This document shows, piece after piece, positions 11,805-23,640 of a stretch of DNA of 64,000 nucleotides. A program made the position numbers and the translations under genes. Source of the stretch: Cyrtodaria siliqua (Eukaryota > Mollusca > Bivalvia > Adapedonta > Hiatellidae); assembly GCA_037043455.1 (NCBI GenBank), contig JAWPHD010005566.1:62001-126000 (forward strand), given 5' to 3'. The notes under the pieces were generated by a model. That model had not been told where the DNA came from. It did no database searches and saw only the letters and a program-made list of their open reading frames with translations. Within the stretch, counting starts at the first letter, position 1, and every line of letters starts with the position of its first letter.

Positions 11805-12140
11805 TAGATCATGGCGGGGATTTCTTTATTTACACTGTCCTGTTTTAATGGGATGACAGTAGGGTAAGTGTGAGGTTTGGTGCACCCTAGAACCGGTTTA
11901 AACCCCCAGTGGCCTACTTTGCCACTGACCGTTTCAAGGCGGTAGCCCTATTGTCAACCCTTTTGTGTTTGTGATGTCGTTTGGGTACGGCAAGATTTAA
12001 GACAAACATCAAACGCTACCCTCCTTTAAAGAGTTCTTATTAATATTTCCATTCATGTTTGTCGTTTAGCGTGTTTTTGGGTTTACTGTGTTCTTTGAAA
12101 GTTACATTTCCTGTGCGACTTTTATACTACTTTTACGATG
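11805..12140 (+). mobile_element. Penelope-like element 3' untranslated region, inverted fragment
   Basis: The plus strand carries the 3' end that other PLE copies carry on the minus strand: TTTACACTGTCCTGTTTTAA, GGTGCACCCTAGAACCGG, CCGTTTCAAGGCGGTAGC and AACCCTTTTGTGTTTGTGAT. A terminal block at 12100-12130 (CATTTCCTGTGCGACTTTTA) follows after a break. It is opposite in orientation to the RT relic that begins at 12360, so the copy has been rearranged. Confidence 0.65.
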
Positions 12141-12189
12141 ATAACATGCAATTTCTTTTCAAAGTTTATGGTAACAGTAGCCGGATGGA

Positions 12190-12365
12190 GGAGCTTTATA
12201 GTTAATTTCTATATGTGCAATGTAAAGCTACCTATAATTTCTGTATGAGCAATGTAAAGCTACCTATAATTTCTGTATGAAATAATGTAAAGCTACTTAT
12301 AAAATCTGTATGAGCAATGTAAGCTACTTATAATTTCTGTATGAGCAATATTAAGCTACTTATAC
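12190..12365. repeat. Short tandem repeat, about 38-40 bp unit, five copies
   Basis: Unit TATAATTTCTGTATGAGCAA followed by TGTAAAGCTACC or TTAAGCTACT is repeated five times with small indels. It lies between the two oppositely oriented PLE pieces. Confidence 0.75.
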
Positions 12366-14005
12366 AAAGATTACGAATATTACCATCCTCAACTAAACCA
12401 CAACCTCTAGAAAAACGAATGTGCTGCTCGGGGCACATCCCCATATAAGTAGGGATAATGAACATTGTTCAAATTAAAATAATCTCTCTTGTAATAAATT
12501 TTGCAAAATGTTTCTCCATTACTAAGATGTAAATCGAAAAAAATGTGACAGTATCAGAAATATTATCTTTGTTGAGTAGATGTTCTTTAGGATAGATTGT
12601 GTTAAAGTTAGTAAAACAAAAATTGTGTCCATAGGACACGGATTCCCCCACTACAAACCATATCCCTTGACCTTTGGGGCACTGACATGATTCTTGCACA
12701 CGACACACCTTCTCATTGTGATGAACATTTGTGTGAAGTTTGACGCAATTCCCTTCAGTAGTTTTGGACTACTGGCTGACATGAAATAAATGACCTTTGA
12801 CCTCCAACTTTGACCTTGACCTCTGAGGACTGACATGATTCATAAGCGCGACACAAATTCTCAGTGTGATGAACATTTGTGTTAAGTTAAGCACACCCTT
12901 AAGTAACTTCTAAGTAATGGCTGAGACATAATATTTTTACGATTCTTTTACATTTGACCTCCAACTGTGATCTTGACCTTTGAAGCACTGTCATGATTCG
13001 TGCACGCGACACACCTTCTCATTTTGATGAACATTTGTGTGAAGTTTGACGCAACTCCCTTTAGTAGTTTCCAAGTAATGTCTGAGATATGATTTTTTTT
13101 TTTGCTTTTGACCACCAAGTGTGACCTTGACCTTTGAGATACGGTCATGATTCTTGCGCGAGACACATCTCTCATTGTGATGAAATTTGTGAGAAGGTTG
13201 ACGAAATTCCCTTCTGTAGCTTCCGAGGAATTGCTGTGACACGATTTAGACGGACGGACGCACGGACAGTGCGAGTAATATATGCCTACCTGTGGAGGCA
13301 TAAAATGGGTTGTTAATGTTCAACATGTCGTCCAGATACCGAGAGGTGTCATAAATGCTTCAATTACATCCGCCTGAGTATCTGGTGAAAGGCTCATCAT
13401 GAAATACCTTTCATAGCAAATCAAAAACAAATCTGCAACAAGAGGAGCACCAACACATGTTTATAACAGGTAGTTTCATAACTGGTGAAATGGCAATATA
13501 AGTGCCTCACAAACCTATTGGCAAGTCCACATGGTGTAAATGTCCAAAATGCCGTTAGTAAAATATGCTTTAGTAGTGGTTCAAATGTAGCTTTTTCTCT
13601 AGTATTTTATTTGATTGGGAGCAATAATCTTGTATTTTATAAGGTTGTGTGGTAATATTGTATAATTATAGTGAAGAAAACTCATAAATGACAAAAAAGG
13701 TTCCTATAGAAATCACGGCACCCAAACACAATGGCACCGTAGATCCGCACTGTACTACAAAGAGCAAATTAACTGTACATTGAAATGGACAACAATACAC
13801 AACACAAATAGTGGTTAAGTTAGAGTTACCGACTTGGAACGGTCAGTAGGCAATATGGCCCACTGGTTACACAACCTTACTAGATGAAACTTGACGTTTA
13901 TTGCAAACTTTTCAATTTTCCCCTGAATTGTTCATTGACCAAATTAGATTAATCCCAGAGTTGTCTTAAACTTTAGCACAATAGTGTTTAACGTGATACA
14001 TATGA
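12360..14005 (-). pseudogene. Penelope-like reverse transcriptase relic, interrupted
   Basis: Three minus-strand blocks are collinear with the better PLE at 33.5-37.3 kb. Block 13865-14005 matches the upstream RT region, 13309-13690 the RT core (the region encoding IPMGTN and the YLDD box in the better copy), and 12360-12612 the downstream LNKANISDTV region. A GGAC-tailed element (12613-13308) separates the last two blocks, and a 170-bp PLE 3'-UTR-like piece (about 13690-13860) separates the first two. Stops and frameshifts are frequent. It is a dead copy; only homology to the other copies in this window supports the call. Confidence 0.6.
12613..13308. mobile_element. GGAC-tailed non-autonomous element, long copy
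   Basis: It begins ATTGTGTCCATAGGACACGG and ends in a GACGGACGGACGCACGGAC tract followed by GTGGAGGCATAAAA. The interior has about four diverged units of roughly 175 bp carrying CTTGACCTTTGAGGCACTG, TTCTCATTGTGATGAACATT and AAGTTTGACGCAA. The head and tail match the element at 48881-49321. It sits inside PLE sequence, which resumes on both sides, so it inserted later. Confidence 0.65.
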
Positions 14006-14248
14006 ACATGTCTATATATACGTGTTTGCACTTTAGTTGTTGCCATATATAGTTCCGTTTTATGACTGATTCCGGTCTTTTCTGGAAGCTTTCATATATT
14101 TGATGCATACTGTAAGAAACGATTATTTAGCGTAGTCAACATTTAGCTCATTAGACGATTTTCCATGGTTTCGGACATATTAGCGCAGTTATGAATTAGC
14201 GCTCGACCATAGACTCCAATTTAATCTAGCGCAATCGCTTGCTCCCCA

Positions 14249-14381
14249 GCATCGTCGGAACTCACGTTCGATTGATTACGTTATACTCTATTCATCAATG
14301 GAGACTCCATTCATCGAAGGAGTATAACATTCATCAATTGAGTATAACGTAATCAATCAAACGTGGGTTCCGACGATGGCT
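14249..14381. repeat. Long hairpin, about 41-bp arms
   Basis: ATCGTCGGAACTCACGTTCG and the next 20 bases up to TTATACTC (ending 14289) are inverted at 14340-14381 with few mismatches. The loop holds repeated ATTCATCAATGGA-like motifs. It could be a foldback MITE; no other copy was found in this window. Confidence 0.7.
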
Positions 14382-14581
14382 CCAAAGAATTCCGGCAATT
14401 TCCGGCAATTTCCGATTACTCCCGATCATTCGATTATTCCCGATCGGTCATCATCGATGTTGCAGTTTCGATTGCTTTTATTTGTTAATCATGCCTTCAG
14501 GCCGTCAATACAATTGTTTTGTATAACGGCGTTTTTATTTCTGACTGAACACATCTTAAAAACCCTGCAAAACCACTGAAA

Positions 14582-14940
14582 ATGGCTGAATGTAAGTTCA
14601 TCAAGCGGTGCTACCGGCATTACCGGCGACTGCATCATCTCGGATTGTTTGCCTTCTCCGCAGAAGCAAAAAGTAAAAAGGAAGGTGACATTATTAATTC
14701 TGCCAATAAAGAGCTTTTGATATCAACGCCGCCTTCAAACAGAAAGAGAAAACGCGGTGAATACCACCAAATCTACGAGTCTAACAAAAGGAGCCAAAAT
14801 GGCCCGCCATGCCGTAGAGTATGTTGTTATGAATGCTTCTCAGAAATTCCAGGTGAATGACAGCAGCACCATTAGAAACTTTAAAAACAATTTTTGGAAA
14901 TTAAAAAAAAAGAAAAGGAAAAGACCCAACTGAATTGGAG
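14582..14940 (+). pseudogene. Relic of a basic DNA-binding N-terminal domain
   Basis: Two overlapping frames read as one decayed protein. The first (14582-14860) contains a basic RKRKRGEYHQIYES segment. The second, from about 14800, contains ARHAVEYVVMNASQKFQVND then STIRNFKNNFWKLKKKKR, and stops near 14940. The pattern 'Ala-rich helix, then STIRNFKNNF' resembles the helix-turn-helix N-terminus of transposase or integrase-type proteins. That is inference; I cannot name the family. No catalytic domain follows. Confidence 0.35.
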
Positions 14941-15310
14941 AAAAAGTAGTTTACCCTGCACTATGAACTATGTCTTATGCTTTATAACATTGCACATCAT
15001 TCACTTATTGCAATTGATTGTTAGTGCATTCATATAAGTGTAAGCTTCTGGATGTTACCCTCCACCAAAATACACATTATAAACAGAGTTCAGTGAAATT
15101 TGTTAAATTGTGAACGCTTTTTATCAAAACTAAATTTTACATAATGGAATAACATACAATATATACATTGTTTGAGGAACATGATTGATACGATTAAAAT
15201 GTCTACTATTAAGCATGCTTACATATTGATCTTCCAACATCAACAGTCTCAGTTCGCGTATGCAACTGGAGTCTTTTTTGATGTTTCCTTTCGAAACTAT
15301 TAATTAATTC

Positions 15311-15652
15311 ATTTATCACATAACTTACGGTGTGGGAGTGGAATAACACCATTCTATATTTTCGAGATACTACTAGTTATATAAGTATGCAAATGAGCCT
15401 GGTACGCTCTGTCAAAAATTCCCACGGTTTTTTGAGTCGGTTTCGCGTGTTAAAGCGACAGGCAAAATGCAATAAAAGTCGATATGTGAGTTATGTGATC
15501 AATAGAATCTTTATTTCGTTCTCATTTATTATTGAATTTATTAAACTCTTTAGCAAAAATGATATAATGCTCGGCAAGAGCCTCGCATTATATCATTTTG
15601 CGAAATCGTTTAATATATTCAATAATGAATGAATACTCATTTAAGATCCTCT
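15311..15652 (-). mobile_element. Composite palindromic MITE family P, copy 2 (inverted)
   Basis: This is the reverse complement of the copy at 8651-9014, running from ATTTATCACATAAC to AAGATCCTCT, with the same inner hairpin around ATGATATAATGCTCGGCAAG. The 100-residue frame across it is repeat translation. Confidence 0.75.
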
Positions 15653-15844
15653 GTTTATTTATCTTCTGTTTGCAATTCGGGGAATAAAACAATCTTCAAA
15701 CTCGAAAGTCTTAATTTATGTTTAATTGCACTTTAATATATAAAAGTTAAATTTTAGGTGTTCATTATCCAAAATCAAAGTTCACACTGACTCTCTCTCA
15801 AATATATCCCACACAGGAGATGCCAATCATAATCAAAAGTAAAG

Positions 15845-17250
15845 TTTAATAGATAGATAGATAAATACTTTTATTGACTTAAACTATTACAGTTTTTCAT
15901 CATTACAAATATATGATAATTATAATATACACACACGTGACAGATATTAACATTGCAAATACAACAAAATAATCACTAAGTTTTTTTTGTTTCATACATA
16001 TTTAAACAATCAAAAACATACATATATTATGGTATGTCAATGATAAACGAGGATGTTCTAAAATAAGATATCTAGTGTTTTTTTTTTGTTTTTTTTTAGT
16101 CTGTTAAAATGGATGTAGATAGCCTTAATACAAGTGCATCGGAAATGAATTTACTTAATCTAAGAATAATCTTTTTGTTTAATGACTGCAACAATTCTAC
16201 AAATTTAAACATGCTTGGTCTAGTCGTGTAATATTTAGGAATATATTTGTTTCTAATGTTAGAGTAAGTAGTACAGATCAAAATAAAATGGTACTCGTCT
16301 TCAATAGCGTTAGTGTTACAAATTTCGCACACTCTTTCGTTTCTCTCTGTTCTACCTCTTGAGTATCTCCCTGTTTCTATTCTTAAACAATGAGCGGATA
16401 ATCTTATTCTTGTTATACAACTTCTTAATTGTTTGGAGCATAATGTTTCTAGATATGTTTCAAAATCAAAATTCTCTTTCACCACCTTATATAGCGTTAA
16501 AACTCTACTGCCTTCTATATCAGATCTCCATTGTTGCATGAAATTATCTATTAATCTTTTTTAAATATTAAAGGAAACAGTTTAAAACTAACACTCATGG
16601 GATTATCCCAGACATTATTAAAACCGTTACTGTTTAGGATAAACCTTATATTAGTTAGCCAATTCTTCGCGCCCTTATTACAGTTAGATAACAAATCCTT
16701 ATATATTGCTTTTAGTATAATGTTCTCTGTAGACAATAGTTTATACCAATATTTGATCATTTTTACATATCTATTAACGTATAAGGGGTAACGAGAGAGC
16801 TCTCCGTAAATACCAGCATTGCTTGTGGTAAGTTTAACACCTAAAATAATTTTACAAAATTTTAACTGTATTCTCTCAATATCTTTTGATTTTGTAATCC
16901 CCCATATTTCACTTCCATAATTTAATATTGATGCCACAAAAGCATCGAAAAGCTGAAGAGATAATTTTGGTTTCAATTCATATTTTCGTATATTAACCAA
17001 GAGTATATTCATTGCTTTTAAGGCTTTTCCACAAAGACATTGTTGGTTTAACGAAAAGGAGCCAGTATAATTAAGAACCACACCTAAATAATTAAAATCA
17101 TCGACGACATCTAATAAACTTCCATTATAATACCACCTTTCACATTCTTTAATTCTACCCCTTTTACGAAATACAACTATTTTTGTCTTTTCAATATTAA
17201 CTTCAAGACCCCAGGATTCACAGTATTCATAGAGTCTATTTCGCATATAA
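15845..17250 (-). mobile_element. 5'-truncated non-LTR retrotransposon with (CTAT)n tail
   Basis: The minus-strand element comprises the RT C-terminal coding remnant (17246 to 16096), a 3' untranslated region of about 230 bp and a short TAGA/CTAT microsatellite tail at 15850-15866. The sequence just upstream of the coding part (about 17250) has stops and no RT core, so the copy is 5'-truncated, as is usual for target-primed reverse transcription. Confidence 0.7.
16096..17246 (-). pseudogene. LINE ORF2 C-terminal part (post-RT domain and Cys/His motif)
   Basis: The reading frame 17246-16551 covers the end of the RT palm and the thumb: VNIEKTKIVVFRKRG, YLGVVLNYTG, then ILNYGSEIWG and IERIQLKFCKIILGV. 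It ends near a T/A run at about 16560. The protein resumes in another frame (16539-16096) with QQWRSDIEGSR, RIRLSAHCLRIETGRY and the CEICN...EDEYHFILIC motif, a zinc-binding-like C-terminal signature of animal LINEs. One frameshift therefore separates the halves. The catalytic FADD-type box is absent because the copy is truncated upstream. The clade is not certain (Jockey/CR1/L1-like). Confidence 0.75.
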
Positions 17251-18399
17251 TGTTATTAGAATGTCAAGTTTCATCAATAGCATGCCGTTAGTATGTTCAT
17301 TACACGTAATTTTCAGTGAGCCTCAGGGGGTCGGGACTGAAACAACAAAGAGACTCATAGAATATTTTCAATGACACCAAAGAGGAAGCTTGTTTTTCAG
17401 AAGCTATTAATTTACATTATTATGTATCAGTTTAATGTAGATATTGACAGGGTAATTACTCGCTATATAAAAGATTCAGAACTTTATTAACTTTTGAAAG
17501 GTCAAGATGAAACTCCACTATAAACCAACTTATTTTAATATGAATTCTTAACCAATAACTCAACTCTCACCTACGCTCAATTACGTTAAAGCGCCGCTTG
17601 TTATGCATTTTTTTTTGTGGGGGAATGACATGAGGAGAGAACCAGCTACAATTAAAAGTTGTGTTTTTATCAAATGGTATAAGGAGCTTATAATGGGTTT
17701 AATGACGTATATATTAAAATACACTTGGTAAAAAAAGAAATGGACCAAGGGCAAAAATTTGTTATTAAATAAGTATCACTGTGCATGTTGTCTTATCTTA
17801 ATTTTATTCTATTTTAATCAAGCATATCGATGATCTAAAATTATAACGTCGTAAGTGTAAAATCATAGTTTCCGGGAAAGTGAAAACAAATGCCTGACCA
17901 AGGCGTACTTGGAGAGTTTTTGGGTATACGGGAGGGTGTGGGAGGCGGGTTTCCCCGTTCCTGAGGTGGGGGTCCGTTTTGTTGTTGTTGAAAACTTGAA
18001 CCCTAAATAAGTAGTTTTTGAGCGACTTAGAAACGTATATTGAAGCTGTTATAATTCTACAGAGTCATTCTTTTTTCTTGATTGATTGAATATTTACCGG
18101 GGTTGGACGGGTTGGTCTACCTTTTACCCTAACCCCACGTCGGCTTCAATTTTTATTGCATTTTAGTATTTCTTTTGTCAAACTTTTTAATTTTGACTTT
18201 GTAATTCGAGCAACTGCACTTACGAACTTACATGTTATTAAAAATTGGAAAGGAGAAGTTCCATCAAAAAATTGTATCTGGCAGTTAAGAGCTTTTAAAT
18301 TATAATATGGCTATTTTATGACACGCTGTTGCTCGAAATGTAGAAAGCATATGGGAACATTAACGTTAAATTTGGTTCAAGGTGTCGCATTATTTGTAG
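17251..18399. other. No gene seen
   Basis: AT-rich sequence with no supported ORF. A G-rich patch at 17940-17990 and a pyrimidine-rich patch near 18070 are the only compositional features. Confidence 0.4.
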
Positions 18400-18525
18400 G
18401 GCGAACGCAGTTACAGCCGCGTAACGTAGCGACGTCATGTAAACAACAAAACGACGTACAAATTGCCGCCGCATATAAGGAAAATTGACAACATTAAAGT
18501 GAAACTATCACGTCGTAGGTGAGTT
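18400..18525 (+). promoter_or_regulatory. Possible CpG-bearing promoter / 5' exon (weak)
   Basis: About 120 bp have many CpG dinucleotides in an AT-rich setting (GCCGCGTAACGTAGCGACGT, AACGACGTACAAATTGCCGC). They end in GTCGTAG followed by GTGAGT, a good 5' splice donor match. The next candidate piece is an ATG at 20239 reading M-E-D-F-N-N and running into GGTAAGT, another donor match. Together they could be the first exons of a host gene whose body lies outside. This is composition and splice-consensus evidence only. Confidence 0.2.
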
Positions 18526-19600
18526 GTTAATGTTATTATAATTAAGTGTTTTTTACTTTAATACAAATTTAGCAGAATTGTGACAAATGAATAAATGATT
18601 AGACTTCAAAAATGTCTTATTTAACTATTTCATGGACTTGTTCGACTTTTTGGACAGATTGACATGACGATGGCATTACAACTAATTTTTTAAAATTTTA
18701 ACAATTATGGTGACCTACCATTATTTTTGCATTTTCTGTCTGTATATATAACAGACTTACTGTACAAAAAGTTTAAAGAAAATCTGTTATGCAGAAAAAA
18801 CTATAGAAAATGTTTTTAATGCTGCCTTGATTGTTAGAGGATATAGCCCTGTCAGAGAACTGTCCCCTTTTATTGGGATGGCACTATGTAAGATAGAGGC
18901 ATAATGAACCATTACACCTGGTTTAAACCGCCAGAGTCCTTTTATATTATATATTCTGTGATGAATTATAGAAATTTCCCAGTTTGAGAAAATCTATAAC
19001 ATATCCCTTCCTCTACTGTGCTATCTCGCCTAGTGTGCAAGATAGCACAGTAGCCAAATGTTATGAACTAAACGATAGACGTCACGATATTACGTCACGA
19101 ATTGACGTCATAATATTACTCCGCGCTGTCGCCAAAGGAGTGACAGAAGAAGGAATACTTGTGTCAAAAGACGATTGGAAAGAAATTCATCACAGAATAT
19201 ATATTATATATACTCTGTAAAAGAAGTTTTGGACCATGGCAGTGTTCGAACCCGTACAATGATCGCTAAACCATGACATTCGACCATAACCCCTATTATC
19301 TCAGTTGATAACTCACAATAGATCAACAATCAACAATAATTATCGTTTACAATGAAAGTTTGCGAAAAAAAAATAATATTTTTATTGGTTACTCGAATGT
19401 GTTACTTTGTATGGACTTTGCAACATTTTTTACAGACCCTTTGTGTGTTCGTGATATTTTTTTAAAATCAAATCTTGCTTGGAATTTAATGTGTCTGGTA
19501 CCACATTAACCGGGTAGGGTAGACCTTGGTTACTAAAAAAAAGATACTTACATTTTGTCCACTAGTTTTATTTGTATATGACTTTATATACCCTGGTCCA
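18526..19600. other. PLE-UTR scrap, small hairpin, tRNA-like scrap; no gene
   Basis: About 18860-18940 resembles the PLE 3' untranslated region (TTTATTGGGATGGCACT, CCTGGTTTAAACCGCCAG). CTACTGTGCTATCT at 19012 pairs with AGATAGCACAGTAG at 19040. GTTCGAACCCGTACA near 19234 is an inverted box-B-like site with no tRNA fold. No coding sequence is supported. Confidence 0.4.
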
Positions 19601-19614
19601 AAACTTTTTTTACC

Positions 19615-19760
19615 GAGTATAGTTTAATTAACATTTTTGTCGTGATACGGAAAATAATTCACTCGTGTGTGAAAATGCACTCGTTTCTATATCGCAAGAA
19701 TCTTTCTCACTCGGGAATTATTTCCCGTATCACTTCAACAATGTTAATTAAACTCTATAA
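19615..19760. repeat. Palindromic MITE-like hairpin, about 50-bp arms
   Basis: AGTTTAATTAACATTTTTGT and CGTGATACGGAAAATAATTC (19621-19660) are mirrored by GGGAATTATTTCCCGTATCA and AATGTTAATTAAACT (19713-19755). The loop is about 45 bp. It has the shape of a small foldback MITE. Confidence 0.7.
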
Positions 19761-19929
19761 AAAACTTCGATTTTATGGGCGTGAAAAAAACACGCAAATA
19801 AATTGTTCTTATCGCTAGTGGGCTCTTTAATTGGCCTAATCTGCCCAGACCGATATCTGCAGGTAAGACATATGCATGATACGGTCCAGCTGGCCGAGAC
19901 TAATGCAGAATCTATGTACCTTGTAATGG

Positions 19930-20780
19930 ATTGTTGGTTTTGAATGCGTGCTTTTGGTTGACTGTGTTCTGGGAATGCTACATTTCCTGTTCGACTTTTA
20001 CTTACTTTTCTTATGTAACGTTAAACATATATATATATGATACGACTCATATGTGGAAAGATGTATGTAAGATGAATCTCATAAGATTTGGTTTAATATG
20101 ATTTGATATTGAAACATCCTGAAACACATCAGTGCATATACTAATTTTCAAAATCTCTTTCAGATGTCTAATTATATGTTGAATTTTGAAAATTGTTTTT
20201 ACTAAAACGTGTTGTTTAATTAATACCTCCTATTGAAAATGGAAGACTTTAACAACGGTAAGTTTTTCCATTAAGTTCTTTATTACTTTGTGTCTATCTG
20301 GACGATTTTTTCAAACTTAGTAAAACAATATATATGCATTTCTATGAAAACTACACACCCTGTAAAATGAAGTATTTAAAGAAAGATTATTTTATCGAAG
20401 AATTCTATTGAAATATATTAATTAGATGAATTTCTATTGAAGCATGCTTGATGATTGACCCCTCTACAGTCAGTCACTACGCGTCCCTTTTCTCTTGTGC
20501 GATGACCGGACAACCTCGTTGGACTCTATGATTACACCGTCTGAAACGCTAAACAGTGGAGATTGGTGCATGAACGTTCGTCCCTCAGGTATTCTGGTTA
20601 GATATTTCCTTTTGATGGAATGTTTTGTTTTATTTACACTAACTTGACAATTTGGGGGCTGAAGGATGAGATCGAGGTTGTGTACATATACAATCGATTT
20701 AAGCTAACCAGTAGGTCATATTGCCTACTGACCGTCCCAAGTCGGTTACCTTGTCTTCTCAACTCTTCGTTTTGTGTATT
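19930..20780 (+). mobile_element. Degenerate PLE 3'-end fragments
   Basis: 19945-20010 holds the terminal block (TTGACTGTGTTCTGGGAATG, ACATTTCCTGTTCGACTTTT), and 20625-20770 holds a diverged UTR piece ending GCCTACTGACCGTCCCAAGT and CGGTTACCTTGTCTTCTCAA. Both are in the orientation of the fragment at 11805. Between them is AT-rich sequence with one isolated candidate start exon at 20239. Short frames here are not genes. Confidence 0.4.
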
Positions 20781-21544
20781 GTCCTATTCATTTTATATTT
20801 AAATTACTCTTGCTTGGATGCTGTGATTTCTGTTGGACCATGTTTGTCACTTGTATATGAACAAATGTTAGCCGTGAGAAAAACATTGAGGTACTTAATA
20901 ACAGAAAGGATCTCTATAGACATTTTGCTTTCGTTCCAATCCATTTATGATTGTATGTTACCTTTTGTATAGTACGTTATCTTTGAATTACAATATATTA
21001 TTAAACCAAGTACTTTATGAAGGTTTTCATTTGTATTTAAATCGACAGCAATCCCTTCCCCAGATGGCCTATGTGTATTTTTCCTAATGGATATGTCTCC
21101 GTTTCCAAACATGAATACGATTCAGACTCCTTTACATCTTATCCAAGTATTTAAAAGCTTTATCCCTTTATAGATTTGTTTTTATTTGTAATTTCATTGA
21201 CACCAGTCACTCCTACATATGGTCACTCGGCACTTTTAATCTGTTAGAGTACCTCATGGAGTTAAATGACGACGTTTTTCTTAGATGACCAAGATTCGTA
21301 AACCGTTAAAGTTTATCTTACTAGATACAACCTTTATACTGTCAAGATTTACATTAAAATTAACGTGAATGATTGATTCCACAAGACAGCTCCCATCTGG
21401 TGATAATTGCATACTAGTATTACTTTTTCTGAAAGGTTAGCTAATAAAGGTTTGAACAAGCGTATACTTTGTCATCACGTAGCATGCTTCCTCTTCCTCT
21501 CACGTTTCATGCGTGATTAACAGTTAGCAGGTAGAAAAAAAGGA
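20781..21544. other. No gene seen
   Basis: AT-rich interval; no recognised ORF, RNA or repeat. Confidence 0.4.
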
Positions 21545-23187
21545 GATATTTTTAGCTCACCAAGGGTGAACTATTGTGACCACTCTTTGTCCGTCGTCCG
21601 TCGTCTGCCGTTTGGCGTCAAAATTCAGCTTGTTTACAAGATAGAGGCCACATTACTTGAGCAATCTTAACCAAACTTGGACATATTATATAAGACCATC
21701 ATATCTCGGAGAAATTTGATAATGGGTCAGATCGGACCAGTAACACCAGAGTTATGGACCATGAAATAGCAAAAAATGCAGTTTTTTCATCTTGTTTACA
21801 CGACAGAGGCCACAATTTTTGAGCAATCTTAAACCAAACTTGCACATATTGTATATGACTATACAATCTCGGACGAGTTCGATAAAGGGCAAGATCGGAC
21901 AAGTAACATCAGAGCTATGACCCCTGAATTAGCAAAGAAATGCAGTTTTACATGTTGTTAACACGATACAGGACACATTTCTTGAGCAATCGTAACCAAA
22001 CTTACAAAGGTTCTGTTTAGTTATGGCGAGTTGTCCGTCGTCCGTCCGTCGTCCGTTGTCCGTCGTCCGTTAACTGTTGTATTGTTTACGCGATAGGGAC
22101 ATCATTATTAATCGGATCTTTATGAAACTTTGCCAGTGTCTTTATATCAATGACAGCTCAAATGAGTGCGAAAACCAGCTACATCGGATAATTAGCACCA
22201 GAGTTATGACCCTTGTTTTGCTGGAAAAAAAAGCCATATTAAACCTTGTTTACACTCTAGCACCTTCATTGTGTACTTGATCTTTACAAAACGCATGCAT
22301 ATTGTTGTTATTAATACAACCTCAGACAAGATCGAAAACCTGCTTAATCGGACCAGTAACACCAGAGTTATGACCCCTTGAATTATGGAAAAATGCCATA
22401 TCTAGCCTTGTGAACAGTCTTAACATCTTCATTTTGTATTTGATCTTTACCAAACTTTGCCAGTGCCTTTTAATCATTGAAAGCCTGAACAGTTTTAAGA
22501 CTAGCCAGTTCGAATTAATAACATCAAAGCTCCACGGCGTTAAAAACGGCTGCACTCCGGCGGTCCAAAGTTTGAATATAGAGATATTTGTACGTTTGGG
22601 TCAATGCATATATTATCAGAATTTCTGGTCGCTATGACCTACTTTTCACAAAAACTTCACCAGAACCAAACTTCTCCAGACTGTTCCTTATATGCATCTA
22701 ACGTCATTTGCAAAAGTTCAGTTCACTATGACGTCGCATGATTTTTACCAAACCTCACCAGAATGTTCCTTATATGCATCTTACATCATGTGCAAAATTT
22801 CGGGTGGCTGTGACCTACTTTCGCCGAAATATATGTCACATCCTGTCTCCGCTACAACATGCATAATTTGACCTTGATATCAGTGACTCCAAATGCAATT
22901 CCAAGCTTCCTTTCCATATAAGCTACATACCCTGCACGTTTCATCGCAATATCTCATTCCGAACAAAAGTTATTTAGCGGAAACCATTTAAATGCATCAC
23001 TATTAATGACATTCATTTAATATGTTTTGAGATTGACATTGGTACTGGTCAAATAAAAAATCTGGACCTTTATAATAGGGCTTTTAGTTCAAAAGAGTTA
23101 CTGATAAGAATTCTAGGACGACAACTTTAGATATAAGAGCCATTTTAGCCGATAGAGCATCCACAGGCCCTCTTCGGCCGTCTCTTG

Positions 23188-23189
<2 letters not shown>
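21545..23189. repeat. Diverged tandem array with GTCCGTCGTCC tracts
   Basis: Many degenerate units of about 180-190 bp are marked by CTTGTTTACA, GAGCAATCTTAACCAAACTT, CGGACCAGTAACACCAGAGT and TTATGACCC. GTCC tracts occur at about 21590 and 22033-22072. The right edge (GATAGAGCATCCACAGGCCC, then TCTTGTTTTA) is the same edge as at 37,595. This is a widely spread repeat of the GCTCTACTGGCC type; its short ORFs on both strands are shadows of the repeat. Confidence 0.65.
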
Positions 23190-23221
<32 letters not shown>

Positions 23222-23232
23222 TATTTATTTTT
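23190..23232. repeat. (ATT)n microsatellite
   Basis: An uninterrupted ATT trinucleotide run that passes into ATTT units, immediately 3' of the preceding repeat's right edge. Confidence 0.9.
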
Positions 23233-23640
23233 AACTATTTTTTTAAACGCCGTGTTGGATTTGACGAAACTTAGCAGGAAGCATTGGTATGATGTGTAGT
23301 TGATTTTTGATGGAGTAACGTCCCCTTGACATTTTTACTTTAAATTTCTTGTCGGCGCTATTCCTCATAAACGCCATGTGGATTTCGACGAAACTTGGCA
23401 GGAAGCATTGGTAAGATGTCTAGTTGTGCACATTGCGCTGTTGTTCCGGTTCCTTTATATTTTACGGAGTAACGGCCCCTTGACGTTTTTACTTTAAATT
23501 TCTTGTCGGCGCTACTCCTCCTAAACGGCTTTTTGGATTTCTACGAAATTTGGCAGGAAGCGTCAGTATGATGTCTGGTTGTGCAAATCTCTGTATATCA
23601 ATAAAATCTTGGACAAGTTCGAAAACCAGCTAGATCTTGT
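23233..23640. repeat. Three-unit diverged tandem repeat, about 125-155 bp
   Basis: CGAAACTTAGCAGGAAGC recurs with small changes at about 23268, 23391 and 23546. It is linked to GTAACGTCCCCTTGAC and ATTTCTTGTCGGCGCTA. The last unit fades into an array-like AAATCTTGGACAAGTTCGAA stretch. Confidence 0.65.
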
